A stretch of 64,000 nucleotides of DNA from positions 744,001 through 808,000 of the forward strand of contig JAGVRJ010000005.1 of the NCBI GenBank assembly GCA_019059635.1, read 5' to 3'. Each line of letters opens with the position of its first letter. The first letter of the stretch is position 1. The position numbers were made by a program, and so were the translations under genes. The DNA comes from Proales similis. Lineage: Eukaryota > Rotifera > Eurotatoria > Ploima > Proalidae. The notes below the pieces were generated by a model. It was not told the origin of the DNA and did not search any database. It worked only from the letters and a program-made list of their open reading frames with translations. Of the stretch, positions 23,983 to 33,801 are shown one piece after another.

Positions 23983-25674
23983 TTAAAAGTAATGAATCGT
24001 TTGATTTAATCGGTCGAGAACGGCGAACGCGTCGTCATTAAGCGCGAAAAAGTTATCGACTGCCGAAGCCTTATTCTCCATCCTTTTCTCGTAGAGAAGC
24101 AAGCAGTCCCAGTTGAACACACGAAGCATCTTGGTTTGTTTGCTTAGGACGGCCACGCGCTCGTTAGAGTCGATACGGGCGACAAACTGGCGATTGTCGT
24201 TCACGCTTAATGACTTGAAGTACTTGCCCGACAACTCGTCTAAAATGCGCACCTTGCATCTTTCGTAGTCGACGAAATAGACCTTTTCGTTCCTGATTCC
24301 GATAAGTCGAAAATTGCGATCCACATAATACGCGTCCGAGTCGTTCAGACTTTGCCCAAACGATTTCACGTGCTCGAGTCGAAAGTTGTAGCGATGAATG
24401 GCATGCTGCTGGCTTTTAGAACGCAGGTAAACTGCATTCTCACTCAGACTCAAGTCCGAAGGCATATAGTGAAGCTCGATGGCCGCCAATTCATTTAGTT
24501 GTTCGTCATAAAGCTTTAGGTGGCTGCTGTTCGATACAAACTTGTTGACCAATACCACGGCAATGTATTTGCCGCTAGGATCAACGTCCATGCGTTTCAA
24601 GCGATAGGAGCCGATCTCTGCGCTTATTTTCTTCACAGGCTCGCCGTTTGAGTTTAACACTTGGAGGCTTAGATTGTAGCTGAAGTCATTTTTAGAGCCG
24701 AGCTCGACTGCTTTTAATATTGACTTGTTGGGCAGCACTTTGATCAGCGCGTTTCGGGCACTCGACGGCAGTTTGTAGGAAACTTTGCGCTGCTTGTTCA
24801 AATCAATTATTCGATGCGACTCGATCGCCATGTTTAAATCAGTGCTTTGATTCAATGTGTTGTTCAGCGAGCTTTCATTCGCTCTGCTCTTTCTGAACTC
24901 GAGACGACCAATTATCGACGTGTCCAATGGCGCGCTCTTGGGCTTTACTAGTCTCAGCTCGGTCTTGACGCAGTTTTCAAAGTAGAGACGCGTTTTCAAT
25001 ATGCGCTCGTTGAGCTCATCGGCCATGTTCACAATTTGATTCATGTCCACGTCGTCTAGATCGGGCATTTGAGAAGCTTCGACCAGCTTGGAATGGTTAC
25101 TGGCGCTCTCTCGGCTGAAGGTCACTATTGAGCTCTCATCGTTGGTGCCTTCGCTCAAGTAGCTCATGGCGCTCTTCCTATGCATTGCGAGCTCTTTCAG
25201 AAGGCTTTTGCGCGCCTGTTCTAAATCTTTGATTAAACTGTCCGATCGAGCGTTTATTTCGGTCTCGAGCAAGTCGAAATGCGAGCTGAGCTTATCAGCT
25301 GATGATTTGATCGTTTCTTGGAGCAGATTCTGGCTTTGTTCCACGTCGACTAAGGCTTTTCTCATTCGTTTGTTGCGTTCGTTTCGATCTATTTGAATGC
25401 CGAGCGAGTTGATGGAGACACGCGAGGCCGGCTTCGACTGCTGGCTCTTGAGAAGTGTGAGCAATATCTCGTTGGTCGGAAACTGATTCATGTTGCGCAG
25501 TTTGTGATCTGCGCGGCAAAATCTGCATCGTGTCTCGTTCAATAGCTTCCTGTACGCGCAGTTCTCGCACACCGTTTTACCGCACGGCACCAATTTGGGC
25601 ACGTAGTCCTCCGAGTCGAAGAGACTCGTGCACAACGGACATGTGATCACTTGTCTGAGCTTGCCAGAGCTCAT
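23983..25674 (-). CDS. RING-type, coiled-coil protein with propeller-like C-terminus (TRIM-like)
   Basis: A single open frame of 563 residues. The N-terminus has a RING-like zinc module: C12, C15, C31, C36, C39, C50, C53 (CPLC...PCGKTVCENC...CRFC). The position that normally holds the His ligand (PCGHT) is Lys33. Residues about 95-185 are charged and helical (coiled coil). No B-box is seen. The C-terminal about 250 residues contain repeated strand-like segments (YIAVVLVNKFV, LKLYDEQLNELAAIEL, VYFVDYERCKVRILDEL) that suggest an NHL/WD-type propeller, without clear repeat signatures. The architecture resembles TRIM/NHL E3 ligases, but no orthologue is recognised. An acceptor (TTTAG) lies just upstream of the ATG, so a 5' UTR intron is possible. 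Confidence 0.7.
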   Translation of the reverse strand: MSSGKLRQVITCPLCTSLFDSEDYVPKLVPCGKTVCENCAYRKLLNETRCRFCRADHKLRNMNQFPTNEILLTLLKSQQSKPASRVSINSLGIQIDRNERNKRMRKALVDVEQSQNLLQETIKSSADKLSSHFDLLETEINARSDSLIKDLEQARKSLLKELAMHRKSAMSYLSEGTNDESSIVTFSRESASNHSKLVEASQMPDLDDVDMNQIVNMADELNERILKTRLYFENCVKTELRLVKPKSAPLDTSIIGRLEFRKSRANESSLNNTLNQSTDLNMAIESHRIIDLNKQRKVSYKLPSSARNALIKVLPNKSILKAVELGSKNDFSYNLSLQVLNSNGEPVKKISAEIGSYRLKRMDVDPSGKYIAVVLVNKFVSNSSHLKLYDEQLNELAAIELHYMPSDLSLSENAVYLRSKSQQHAIHRYNFRLEHVKSFGQSLNDSDAYYVDRNFRLIGIRNEKVYFVDYERCKVRILDELSGKYFKSLSVNDNRQFVARIDSNERVAVLSKQTKMLRVFNWDCLLLYEKRMENKASAVDNFFALNDDAFAVLDRLNQTIHYF

Positions 25675-26817
25675 CGTTCTAAATCAAAACAAACGCGATC
25701 ATTTGAACAAGCGACGCAAGAGGCGATCGGCACTCAAAAACTACGAAAAGCAACAGAAAGTGAACTCTAAACGCTGAGCAGCTTTTCTTTTTTTTTAACT
25801 CTTCTGAAGAGGGCGGACTGATGATTGCAAAGTCGATCGAGAATCATGATTTGGAGCTGAAATTGCTCCTATTATAAAAACAAGCGGTTCAAATGGACGG
25901 CAAGAAGCGGCTGCATTGCACAACGAGCGCTTATTTACTCTTTTTTTTTGTACGCTTTGTTTTCATAGTCTAGAAAGAGAATTGAACGAGGCAGCGAGAG
26001 AGAGAGAGTAGGTGAGCAGAGCCATAAGCGGACCATGGAGTGAGTAAAAGGGCCACTAAAGAGTGGCAAACGTCAAGTAAAAATTCCGAGCCTAGTTTTT
26101 GAAATCACCTACGCAAACCAAATATATACATATGAGGCTATAAGTAAAATAATTTATGCCCACCGGGAGACTGGCAAGCTGATACCATTTAGGGCTCATA
26201 GGAGAGCGGGTGTGTGTGGTCTGTTTATTAGTTAGCTAGTTAGCTGCGATTTGACCGTGTAGGGCTAAACGCATTCAATTACATAAAGAGATCAAGTGAG
26301 GTAGCCATGGCGACGGGCGGGAAACAACACGATTTGAAACGCAATATTTGATAATGCCGCTTGAGACGAGCCGATTGGCCAGTAATCTTCGACGGCTATT
26401 TGGCTTCCGATGCGTATTGTCGAGGAACCGATCGTGCCCGTCTTGAAAACAACAACAACGCGCTCGCACGCACAGAAGCCGAGCTTCGTTCGTTCAATCT
26501 CACACATTGAACGACTTAAAGGTACTTAACTCGGCTACAAACTGACACATACGAAATTGAAAAGAATTAAGTGCAGTCGTCTGGAGTTGTTTGCTTCTAA
26601 TTAACTTTTTTTTTGCTCATTTTGACTTTTTATATTCAAAATTACAACTAACGGACACGTGGCTGGCTGCAACCCAATTAAACGAATCGATTTTCATTTT
26701 ATTTAATTAAACAAGCGTTTTTTTTCTCAGCGGCGAGTCTGGGCAAGTTTTCCAACAAACAGAAAACTAACTCGGAAAAGTGACGAATAATTTAAAAAAT
26801 AAATAAACCACATGGAC
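25675..26817. other. Intergenic region
   Basis: About 1.1 kb between two minus-strand genes, with no supported coding sequence. It should contain the RING-gene promoter and the 3' end of the APH-like gene. A short GA-rich run lies near 25997-26010. Confidence 0.4.
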
Positions 26818-27858
26818 CTAGGCTAGAGTGAGGAGATTCTGGCGCACGTCGGGCCATAACGCGAGCAGCTTCTTTGTTCTGTCCGAATGCTCACGCTCAG
26901 ATTTGTCTTCTGTGGCGAGTTGCGTTTCTTTTCGGCGAATGTAGAGCTTGCATTCGCTTATTAATTCGTCTAGGTAATTTCTGATCAGGCTTCCCTTCAT
27001 GTGATTTGTTGACAATATCTGCCTGAGTGAGGCCAGCGACGGTCTAGCGCACACCTGGCTTCTGAGATCGATAAGGAATTCATTACAGCGGTCGTCATAA
27101 TCGTAGGTTAGAAAGCCCCAGTCGCTAATCTGCTTAATCTCAAAAGTCTTCGGCTCGACGAATATGTTGTGCGTGCTGAGAGCGCAATGGTGAACGGTCT
27201 TAGTGTCGTCAAAGTCCAAGTTGTTGAGTCTCTCGTGTCTGGCAATCAGCTCAAACAGCTCTGAGCGAAGATTGGTTAAGTTTTGACTGAGCAAACTGTC
27301 AGTGTGCTCAGTGAGCTCGGCCAGACTAAGTAGTTCGCAATTGATCTGATGAAAATAGCTGCGGTAAGAGAACATCTCGGCTGGCGGACTTAGCAGAGCC
27401 AGCTTTTCTCTAATTCGAGCTGTTTGCTCGCCAATATAGTCCAGACTGTTCGAATCGAGTTTGGATAACAACTCCCTGAGTGGCTGGCCTTCTGGCGCAT
27501 GTGTAAGAATGAACTCTACCCCAAGCGGACTGTTATGTCTGTTGCTGCCGAATGCGATTACTTTCGGCGCGTCAAGGTCAGTGTTGTTGCAGATGAATTT
27601 GGTCGCCCACACTTCATACTCGACACCGCAGGGCACTATCTCAGAGTACGATTCATATATTTTGAGCCAAAGCTGGCAGTTCGCTTTTGAGCGAATGTAC
27701 CGACCCTCGACTAGATATGTTAAATGAGTAACATGTGAGTGTTTTTTACTAAATTCACAGCACAACAGCTCGATATCGTAATTGATCAACAATTTCTTAA
27801 GCTTAGCGCTTAGATGCTCGCATTTGAGGCCCAGCTTAGATATGTTGAGCAATTCCAT
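26818..27858 (-). CDS. APH/choline-kinase-like fold protein, probably catalytically degenerate
   Basis: A single exon of 346 residues. The central and C-terminal parts follow the aminoglycoside phosphotransferase/choline kinase fold: ...EYEVWATKFICNN, APKVIAFG, EFILTHAPEGQPLRELL and a catalytic-loop-like segment HHCALSTHNIFVEP, followed by ISDWGF. In active members the loop reads H-x-D-x4-N with Asp as catalytic base; here that Asp is Ala. The Asp of the following metal-binding IDW/IDF motif is kept (SDWGF). No clear Lys-Glu pair is seen in the N-lobe. It may be a pseudokinase or only a distant relative. The substrate is unknown and no orthologue is recognised. Confidence 0.55.
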   Translation of the reverse strand: MELLNISKLGLKCEHLSAKLKKLLINYDIELLCCEFSKKHSHVTHLTYLVEGRYIRSKANCQLWLKIYESYSEIVPCGVEYEVWATKFICNNTDLDAPKVIAFGSNRHNSPLGVEFILTHAPEGQPLRELLSKLDSNSLDYIGEQTARIREKLALLSPPAEMFSYRSYFHQINCELLSLAELTEHTDSLLSQNLTNLRSELFELIARHERLNNLDFDDTKTVHHCALSTHNIFVEPKTFEIKQISDWGFLTYDYDDRCNEFLIDLRSQVCARPSLASLRQILSTNHMKGSLIRNYLDELISECKLYIRRKETQLATEDKSEREHSDRTKKLLALWPDVRQNLLTLA

Positions 27859-28511
27859 TCTTCATTGAGTTTGAATGAATGATGATGCATTCTTCTTGCC
27901 TCTTAAATACTGACGGAGGCACGCATCGTATTGACTCATCGAACAAAGCGGCTATGAAGCAATCTTACGAAATAATGCGAAACATCGTGTGCGTTCGTTG
28001 TATTTGCCTATCATGTGAATCGTCATCGTTTGACTGTGCACATTGCCAACTTGATTTTCCCGATCATTCTCAGGATTATTGAATACATGCATTGACCGCC
28101 TCAGTTGAACCGATATTTCGACAGATGAGTCATTCGATTCAGAGAAGCAATAAACGCAGGGTAAAATAAATTGGTTTGCACCACTCGATGCAAAAGAAAG
28201 GGCTTTGGACGAAGTAACAAAGGGTGCCAATTATTGACGGGTCCACACAAACTAAAACGTGCTGATCGGAATTATCAACGAATTGAAAAAAAGGAAATAA
28301 AAAATCATGCCCTTCAAGATCAAAGTATGGAAAGCATAGGTTATAGCCAAAAGGCAATCAAGAACCCTGATAGCCTTGTTGTTAGACGTAGATGTCTCTG
28401 GACAGCGGTGTGGACTAATTTATTCGCTTAATTATGCTAATTGTGGTGAAATCAACCATCGCTCTGTTGGCTAGTGTCTGCTTAAATATGAGAAAGCGGC
28501 CAGCAAAAGGC
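27859..28511. other. Intergenic region upstream of the first U1 gene
   Basis: No supported coding sequence. The last about 70 bp should hold the proximal sequence element of an snRNA promoter. I could not find a block clearly shared with the region upstream of the second U1 gene at the same distance. Confidence 0.35.
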
Positions 28512-28675
28512 ATACTTACCTGGCGCAATTGTAAAGGCGATCAAGAACTCCTTACGATCCAGCCGAGACTTGACCATTGCACTACCGGCCAAGTTGACGT
28601 TGGCGATTTCCTCAAATGAAGGAAACTCGGGCGCATAATTTCTGAGAGTAGGGACTGCGTTCGCGCTGTCCCGTA
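28512..28675 (+). ncRNA. U1: U1 spliceosomal snRNA, canonical copy
   Basis: Starts with the invariant ATACTTACCTGGC, whose ACTTACCTG pairs with 5' splice sites. Stem-loop I pairs GTAAAGG with CCTTAC (one bulge) around a U1-70K-type loop GATCAAGAA. Stem-loop II shows the U1A-binding loop ATTGCAC. Stem-loop III pairs TTTCCT with AGGAAA. The Sm site is AATTTCTGAG, and stem-loop IV reads GGGACTGCGTTCGCGCTGTCCC, as in animal U1. Length about 164 nt matches human U1. Role: recognises 5' splice sites at the first step of spliceosome assembly. The exact 3' end is inferred. Confidence 0.93.
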
Positions 28676-28950
28676 CATTCAAATCAAATGAAAATTTCCT
28701 TTCTCTTCTTCAAACTTCTTCAAACTTCTTCCACTCAATTCTTGTTTCGTTTCCCGGTTCAAATAAGATTCTCTGGGAGAGCTTCTCTTTTAAGTCGCAA
28801 GGCTCCTCCATATACGCAGATGGCGCTGGTCGAAACATCTATAATTAATAATGTGGCCAGTTGGTTGCCGGGAGCATGGCGGCATAAACATTACCACGTG
28901 AATAATTCGAATGAATTCAATATATTAAAGTGGTTCGTGCTCGGAAAAGC

Positions 28951-29113
28951 ATACTTACTTGGCGTTATTGCTACGGCGATCACCAACACCGTGCAATCGA
29001 GATGGAGGCCCTGTCATTGCACACCGACGGAGCTGAAGCTCGCGATTTCCACTAATGTGGAAACTCGAGCGCATAATTTCTGAGAGTAGGGACTGCGTTC
29101 GCGCTGTCCCGTA
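28951..29113 (+). ncRNA. U1: Variant U1 snRNA (C9 to U) gene
   Basis: Lies about 275 bp downstream of the first copy, same strand. It begins ATACTTACTTGGC: position 9, which pairs with base -1 of the 5' splice site, is U instead of C. Stem-loop I has different sequence but still pairs (ATTGC with GCAAT, ACGG with CCGT). Its loop is GATCACCAA, differing from the GATCAxGAA type. Stem-loop II keeps ATTGCACACC, close to the U1A consensus. Stem-loop III pairs TTTCCAC with GTGGAAA. The last about 45 nt, including the Sm site and stem IV, are identical to copy 1. Compensatory stem changes argue against a decayed pseudogene. Confidence 0.88.
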
Positions 29114-29327
29114 CAACTAAATAACAAAAAAATGAAAAGATTTCTTTCCCCTTCATCTCTTAATTGGAGTGCAAGACGAAACGAAGTGTCGAAGATCTGG
29201 TTTATTCGGCTCAGTTTTATTATCTCAACAAAATTAAGAGCATCAACATCAACGGGAAAAGAGTTCATCTCGATTCTTTTGCTTGAAATTAACGGAAAAC
29301 ATTTTTTTTGCTTAAACTAGATGGAAA

Positions 29328-31517
29328 TTAGAAGGCGAATCCGTCGTAGCCATCACCTCGGCGCTCTCGGCCACGTTTACCCATGAATGCAGACTCGCGT
29401 CCAAATGAGCGTCTTTCGCCCCCGAATCTGTTGCCCTTGAAACCAGACTGGCCACCGATACCGCTTTCACGCTCTTCCTTTTTCCGCTCAAGCATCACAT
29501 CGTATCGTCGTGCCATGTCTTCAAGTTCGATGGGCACTTGTTGATCGCCCTGCTTCAATAGCTGAATGAGCTCTTTGGCGTTTTTCCAATCCTCTCGAGC
29601 CACCAGGGAAATCGAGACTCCGGTCCGACCAGCTCGGCCTGTACGGCCCACTCTATGAACGTATTCCTCAATGTTCCGGGGAAAGTCGAAATTAAAGACA
29701 CACGTGATGTCTTTGACATCAATGCCTCGCGAGGCGACATCTGTTGCAATCAGAATTCTCACTTCACCTTGCTTGAACTCTTCCATGGCCTCTTCGCGAT
29801 CGCATTGAGCGCGATCGCCGTGTATTGATTGACATTGAACATTCTTTAGGATGAGATCGCAGGATAAATTGTCTGCGGTTGCCTTTCGCCCTACGAACAC
29901 AATCAACTTGTCGTCAGGCTTCATTTCCTCTTCAATATATCTCATCAAGCGTGCCCGCTTTTCGTCGTCACTCTGAACTATTTCGACACATTGCCGCACA
30001 GTCTTGGCTGCTCGCAGATCGAGTGTGCCCACATAGAGCTGAATTGGCTCGTTCATGTACTTGCTGGCCAAACGACGCACTCCCTCGGGCCAGGTGGCGC
30101 TGGTCATTACCGTCTGTCGATCGGGACGTATGTCCAACAGTATCTTCATGATTTGCGGCTCAAATCCCAAGTCGAGCATACGATCGGCCTCATCAATCAC
30201 CAGGTAGGTAACACTGGTTACGTTCACTACGCCGGCTTGAATGAGATCGTAGAGTCGACCCGGAGTGGCAATAATTATTTGCACGCCTTGAGTGCAGATG
30301 TTCATTTGTTCGCGTCTATCGCCACCGCCGTAGACGCAAACGCTTTTAATTCCTTTGTAGTTAATTTTTTTCACTTCCTTCTCTATTTGAATGGCCAGCT
30401 CACGGGTAGGCGAGAGAACCAGCACATTGGGCCCAACTCTCTCATGACGAGGAGTCAACTGATTGTCGATGTGGATCAGAGCAGGCAGTAGAAAAGCCAT
30501 CGTCTTGCCCGTGCCTGTCTGCGCGATACCAATACAGTCCAAGCCTTTTAGAAGAATGGGCCAAATTTGACTCTGAATCGGCGTCGGCTTTTCATAGTTT
30601 TGTTTGCGGCACTCGTCGATTATGTCCGGATAGTTGAAGAACGCGTGTTCTATTTTGCTCACTGGATTGGGCACTTTGGCGAAGAGTTCATCTTCTTGCT
30701 CGGCCGGGGTCTTCTCTAGTTCGGGCTCCTGGTCGGTCAAGCTGGGCGTAGACCACCAGCCCTTCTCCTGTTTGAACAGCTCCACTGAGATGTTGAAGTT
30801 GTCGCGTCTGTACCGTTTGACATCATCGCGGCTCATCTGCGCTACTTCAGGATGTTCGCAGTAAAAGTCCTTGACTATGGGCGGATGATCGGCGAACTTG
30901 CGCATGTCCTGAACTGGCTGCGATCGAATTGCATCCCAATCAATGGTCGAAGTTGCCGGAGCGTCGTACTGCTCTGAATCATTCGATCGTTTGGTTTCTC
31001 TCGATTGACTTCGAGCTCGAGAAGATTCCATGTGATTGCGTTTAAAGCTTTGACTGGGCCTGGAGAAGTTTTCGACAGATTCCTCGATGCGTCTCTTGGC
31101 CCCTTCAACGTCAGCTCGATTACTGCCGCTGATACGGATCTCAGTTGTTTCAGCGCCTTGTATCTCGTCTCGAGACGGCACAAATATCTTCACTTGCCAT
31201 TGGTCTCTTATTGCAGATATGTTGCAACCACCTTTGCCGATTATCGAGCTTATCGACCGACTCTCGACCACAATCGTGTCCGAGTAAGAATCGTTTGCGA
31301 ACCGAGGCCGGCTGTCCTCAAACCGCTGCAGCATTCTGCCGCGCCCAAACGAGCGCTCACGTCTATCGGATCGATCTTCGCCTCTCGAATTAAACGTGTC
31401 GTATCTGTGGGCGTCGTTATTCCTATTGAAGTTGTGGAAAGTTTGGGCTGGCTGAACCACTTGCCGGGCTTCACCTCGGAGCTCGGCGTCCCAATCTTCC
31501 TCGATCCAATCGTTCAT
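29328..31517 (-). CDS. DDX43: DDX43-like KH-domain DEAD-box RNA helicase
   Basis: A single exon of 729 residues. An in-frame extension upstream of MNDWIEEDWD exists but has no ATG. A KH domain at about residues 79-150 has the GKGG loop (94-97). A Q motif (PTPIQSQ, about 311) precedes motif I AQTGTGKT (332-339), PTRELA, TPGR, DEAD (442-445), SAT, ARGID-type and HRVGRTGRAG motifs, so the helicase core is complete. The linker WDAIRSQPVQDMRKFADHPPIVKDFYCEHP is like that of DDX43/DDX53. The ends are rich in Arg and Gly (FGRGR, GFKGNRFGGERRSFGR). Family role: ATP-dependent RNA unwinding; DDX43 acts in germ-line RNA metabolism in mammals and insects, inferred here from homology only. Confidence 0.88.
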   Translation of the reverse strand: MNDWIEEDWDAELRGEARQVVQPAQTFHNFNRNNDAHRYDTFNSRGEDRSDRRERSFGRGRMLQRFEDSRPRFANDSYSDTIVVESRSISSIIGKGGCNISAIRDQWQVKIFVPSRDEIQGAETTEIRISGSNRADVEGAKRRIEESVENFSRPSQSFKRNHMESSRARSQSRETKRSNDSEQYDAPATSTIDWDAIRSQPVQDMRKFADHPPIVKDFYCEHPEVAQMSRDDVKRYRRDNFNISVELFKQEKGWWSTPSLTDQEPELEKTPAEQEDELFAKVPNPVSKIEHAFFNYPDIIDECRKQNYEKPTPIQSQIWPILLKGLDCIGIAQTGTGKTMAFLLPALIHIDNQLTPRHERVGPNVLVLSPTRELAIQIEKEVKKINYKGIKSVCVYGGGDRREQMNICTQGVQIIIATPGRLYDLIQAGVVNVTSVTYLVIDEADRMLDLGFEPQIMKILLDIRPDRQTVMTSATWPEGVRRLASKYMNEPIQLYVGTLDLRAAKTVRQCVEIVQSDDEKRARLMRYIEEEMKPDDKLIVFVGRKATADNLSCDLILKNVQCQSIHGDRAQCDREEAMEEFKQGEVRILIATDVASRGIDVKDITCVFNFDFPRNIEEYVHRVGRTGRAGRTGVSISLVAREDWKNAKELIQLLKQGDQQVPIELEDMARRYDVMLERKKEERESGIGGQSGFKGNRFGGERRSFGRESAFMGKRGRERRGDGYDGFAF

Positions 31518-33801
31518 TTTATTTTTAATTTGTTTCAATTTGCTCTTCTTTTATTTGTTTAAAACAAAGCCGTGCGTATTCGCGCAGGCTGGAATCTCGA
31601 GTTAAAACGGCGCGCCAAAGTTCAATCGTCATCTTATTTGTCTGGCAGCGAACGAGCGAGTTTTATTTTGAAACAAGCTTCTGCAACCTGGCGCCATGCT
31701 CTGCAAAGCGAATCTGCAATTCAATCTAATGCCGCATTTGCAGAGAGCTTTTCGAACTCAATTTGAATGCAACCAACAACTGACTGGTTTCTAATTTCCT
31801 TTTCGTTGGTCGGCGTTCGCTCATGTGAAATTAAGGTCACATGATTTGAGGAGGCCTATACGCTTGAATTAAAGGACTCAAGTTCCTTACTTGCGCTCGA
31901 AACAGTTTAATTGTGAATGCGCGGTCGTTTATTTCGATCGGAAACTTGATTGGCGAACGATTAAGAACGCTTTCAATAAATCAGCCCACTCGGGGTCAAA
32001 TTTCCGTCGTTCAGGCTCGTCAAAATAAAACTCTCTTGTCGGCTTATCAGGCCGCCCTTTCATATCGTGCGCTGTTTGCTTTTTTCTGTGTATATTGCGA
32101 ATTGAATAGTGAAATTAACGGGATCCAAGCGAGTTTTTACGCCATCAATGCTGCTTATTGCAGCAGGTGCTTCTCTTTCCCCCCTCCGATGACTCAATTA
32201 GTTGTCACAAGCTGCGAAGTTAAACGCTCTTTCTTCTGCTCGTTTTAAGTAAATTGCCGTGGGACAAGTTCCGCTCAGAAGCTTAGTTGTTTAGTCGGCT
32301 CGAAAGTCTCACTATTTTAAATCGGCTTAGGCGGTTAATTATTGAGCGAGCCGTTCCGATGGCCGGGAAGCCATTCTAGTTTTTACTTGACTCGACGATT
32401 TGTTTAGAGCACATTTGTTGTTTTTGATCGACTCGCAAACTTGAAAGCAAATAGACCTCGATTTGTTTGGCTTAGGAACAAAATTTGACAAAAGCCTCTC
32501 AGTCAACCTTCACGAGGTCAGCCGGCACGAGAGTCTCCTCTGTGCTAAGCGCCTGAATTCCGCAAATTGAACTAACTCAGTTCTAACGAGCTAATTTAGG
32601 TCTTATTTGCGCACAAATAGAGTCAATCGATCGACGAACGCGCACAAGTTGGCCGGTTCGATTTCCGGCCGAGCCGAGATGGAAGTTGCCGCATAAAAGC
32701 GCGAGTTAATTTATAGAAGGGACTATCGTGCGCCGCTCCTCTGTTTGGCATGCAGTCGTGATCACAAGCACGACGCCGGAATCGGACACTAGACCGAACG
32801 AATCACTGTCCACATCTTCTTTATGCGCACTCGCTCTTGAATGCCCGTCGTCATTCACATAATTCTCTTCGATTCACTTGTGCCGAAATATGGACGGTAA
32901 GATGCATAGAGCGAACGAAAGACAGAGAGAGAGAGAAATCGACAAAGAAGACGAGTAAGAGAACAAAGTGGAGAAAAAGAGCGCCGAATCAGAGGAGAGG
33001 ACTATCATACGTGTCTACGGGCCAACTCAACTTGACTTGGCTTTTATTATTATTATTATTAATACCATTGTTCAATGTCCGCTCGGCACAAAGTAACACA
33101 AACCGACCGGCCAGATAAACAACAACGGACAAAGACGAATAGGATATTGATCAGGTCGAAGAATCGACTGTTTATGGCGATACGGGGTCATCTGCTGACG
33201 CCAGTCTATCATCTTTGCGCATCAACGGGTGGCGTGCTCGTACTCTAAACGCGAATGGCGGCAATATGGCAGAAGGAGGCAATAATTGAGACCATTAGCA
33301 TGGGCTCGCTTGCGTCATACAATTATGCCCTATTGCGTTGGAGGATGCAACAACCGGCTTACTATATTGGATTAGGGCTTCACCCGATCGTCTTCATCGT
33401 CGGCGGCGCCAGTCAGCCGCCATAATCTCTCACCAGTCATTCTTATCTTGAGCTTATCTGCTCCGATCAGACCATTCGCCGCCGCCGCATCAGCCATTAT
33501 GCCCAGTGCACCATTTGCTGCATTTGCGCGCGAACCAACCAACGATTGGGTTTAGGGTGCCTGTGAGCGTTCTCTCGGTCCATGCAAATTTGCTACTCTA
33601 TTATTCCGCTCGCAGATCAATTTCGGCCTCTAAGGGGTGCCCGTCTGCTTATGTGAAGAAATGGTGTGTGTGTGTGTGTGCGCGCAGGCGATCAACGCCT
33701 ATGGCGGGAAATCATGAGCTCAGCGAATACTCAAACGAGCGCAGCTAACATTTCTTAAATCGGTTTAGATTCAAGCCTGAGCAGAGTACTGGCACACAGA
33801 A
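31518..33801. other. Divergent promoter region between DDX43-like and srGAP genes
   Basis: About 2.3 kb without a supported gene. It holds the DDX43-like promoter, srGAP upstream sequence and probably srGAP 5' non-coding exons. Visible structure includes a GGCCGG...CCGGCC hairpin at about 32651-32670, an ATT repeat at about 33045-33062 and a GT repeat at about 33663-33680. Confidence 0.4.

Noticed and set aside
32640-32680. tRNA-like T-arm (GGTTCGA within GGCCGG...CCGGCC)
   Set aside because: The stem-loop is strong, but no matching acceptor, D or anticodon arms fit at the right spacing.
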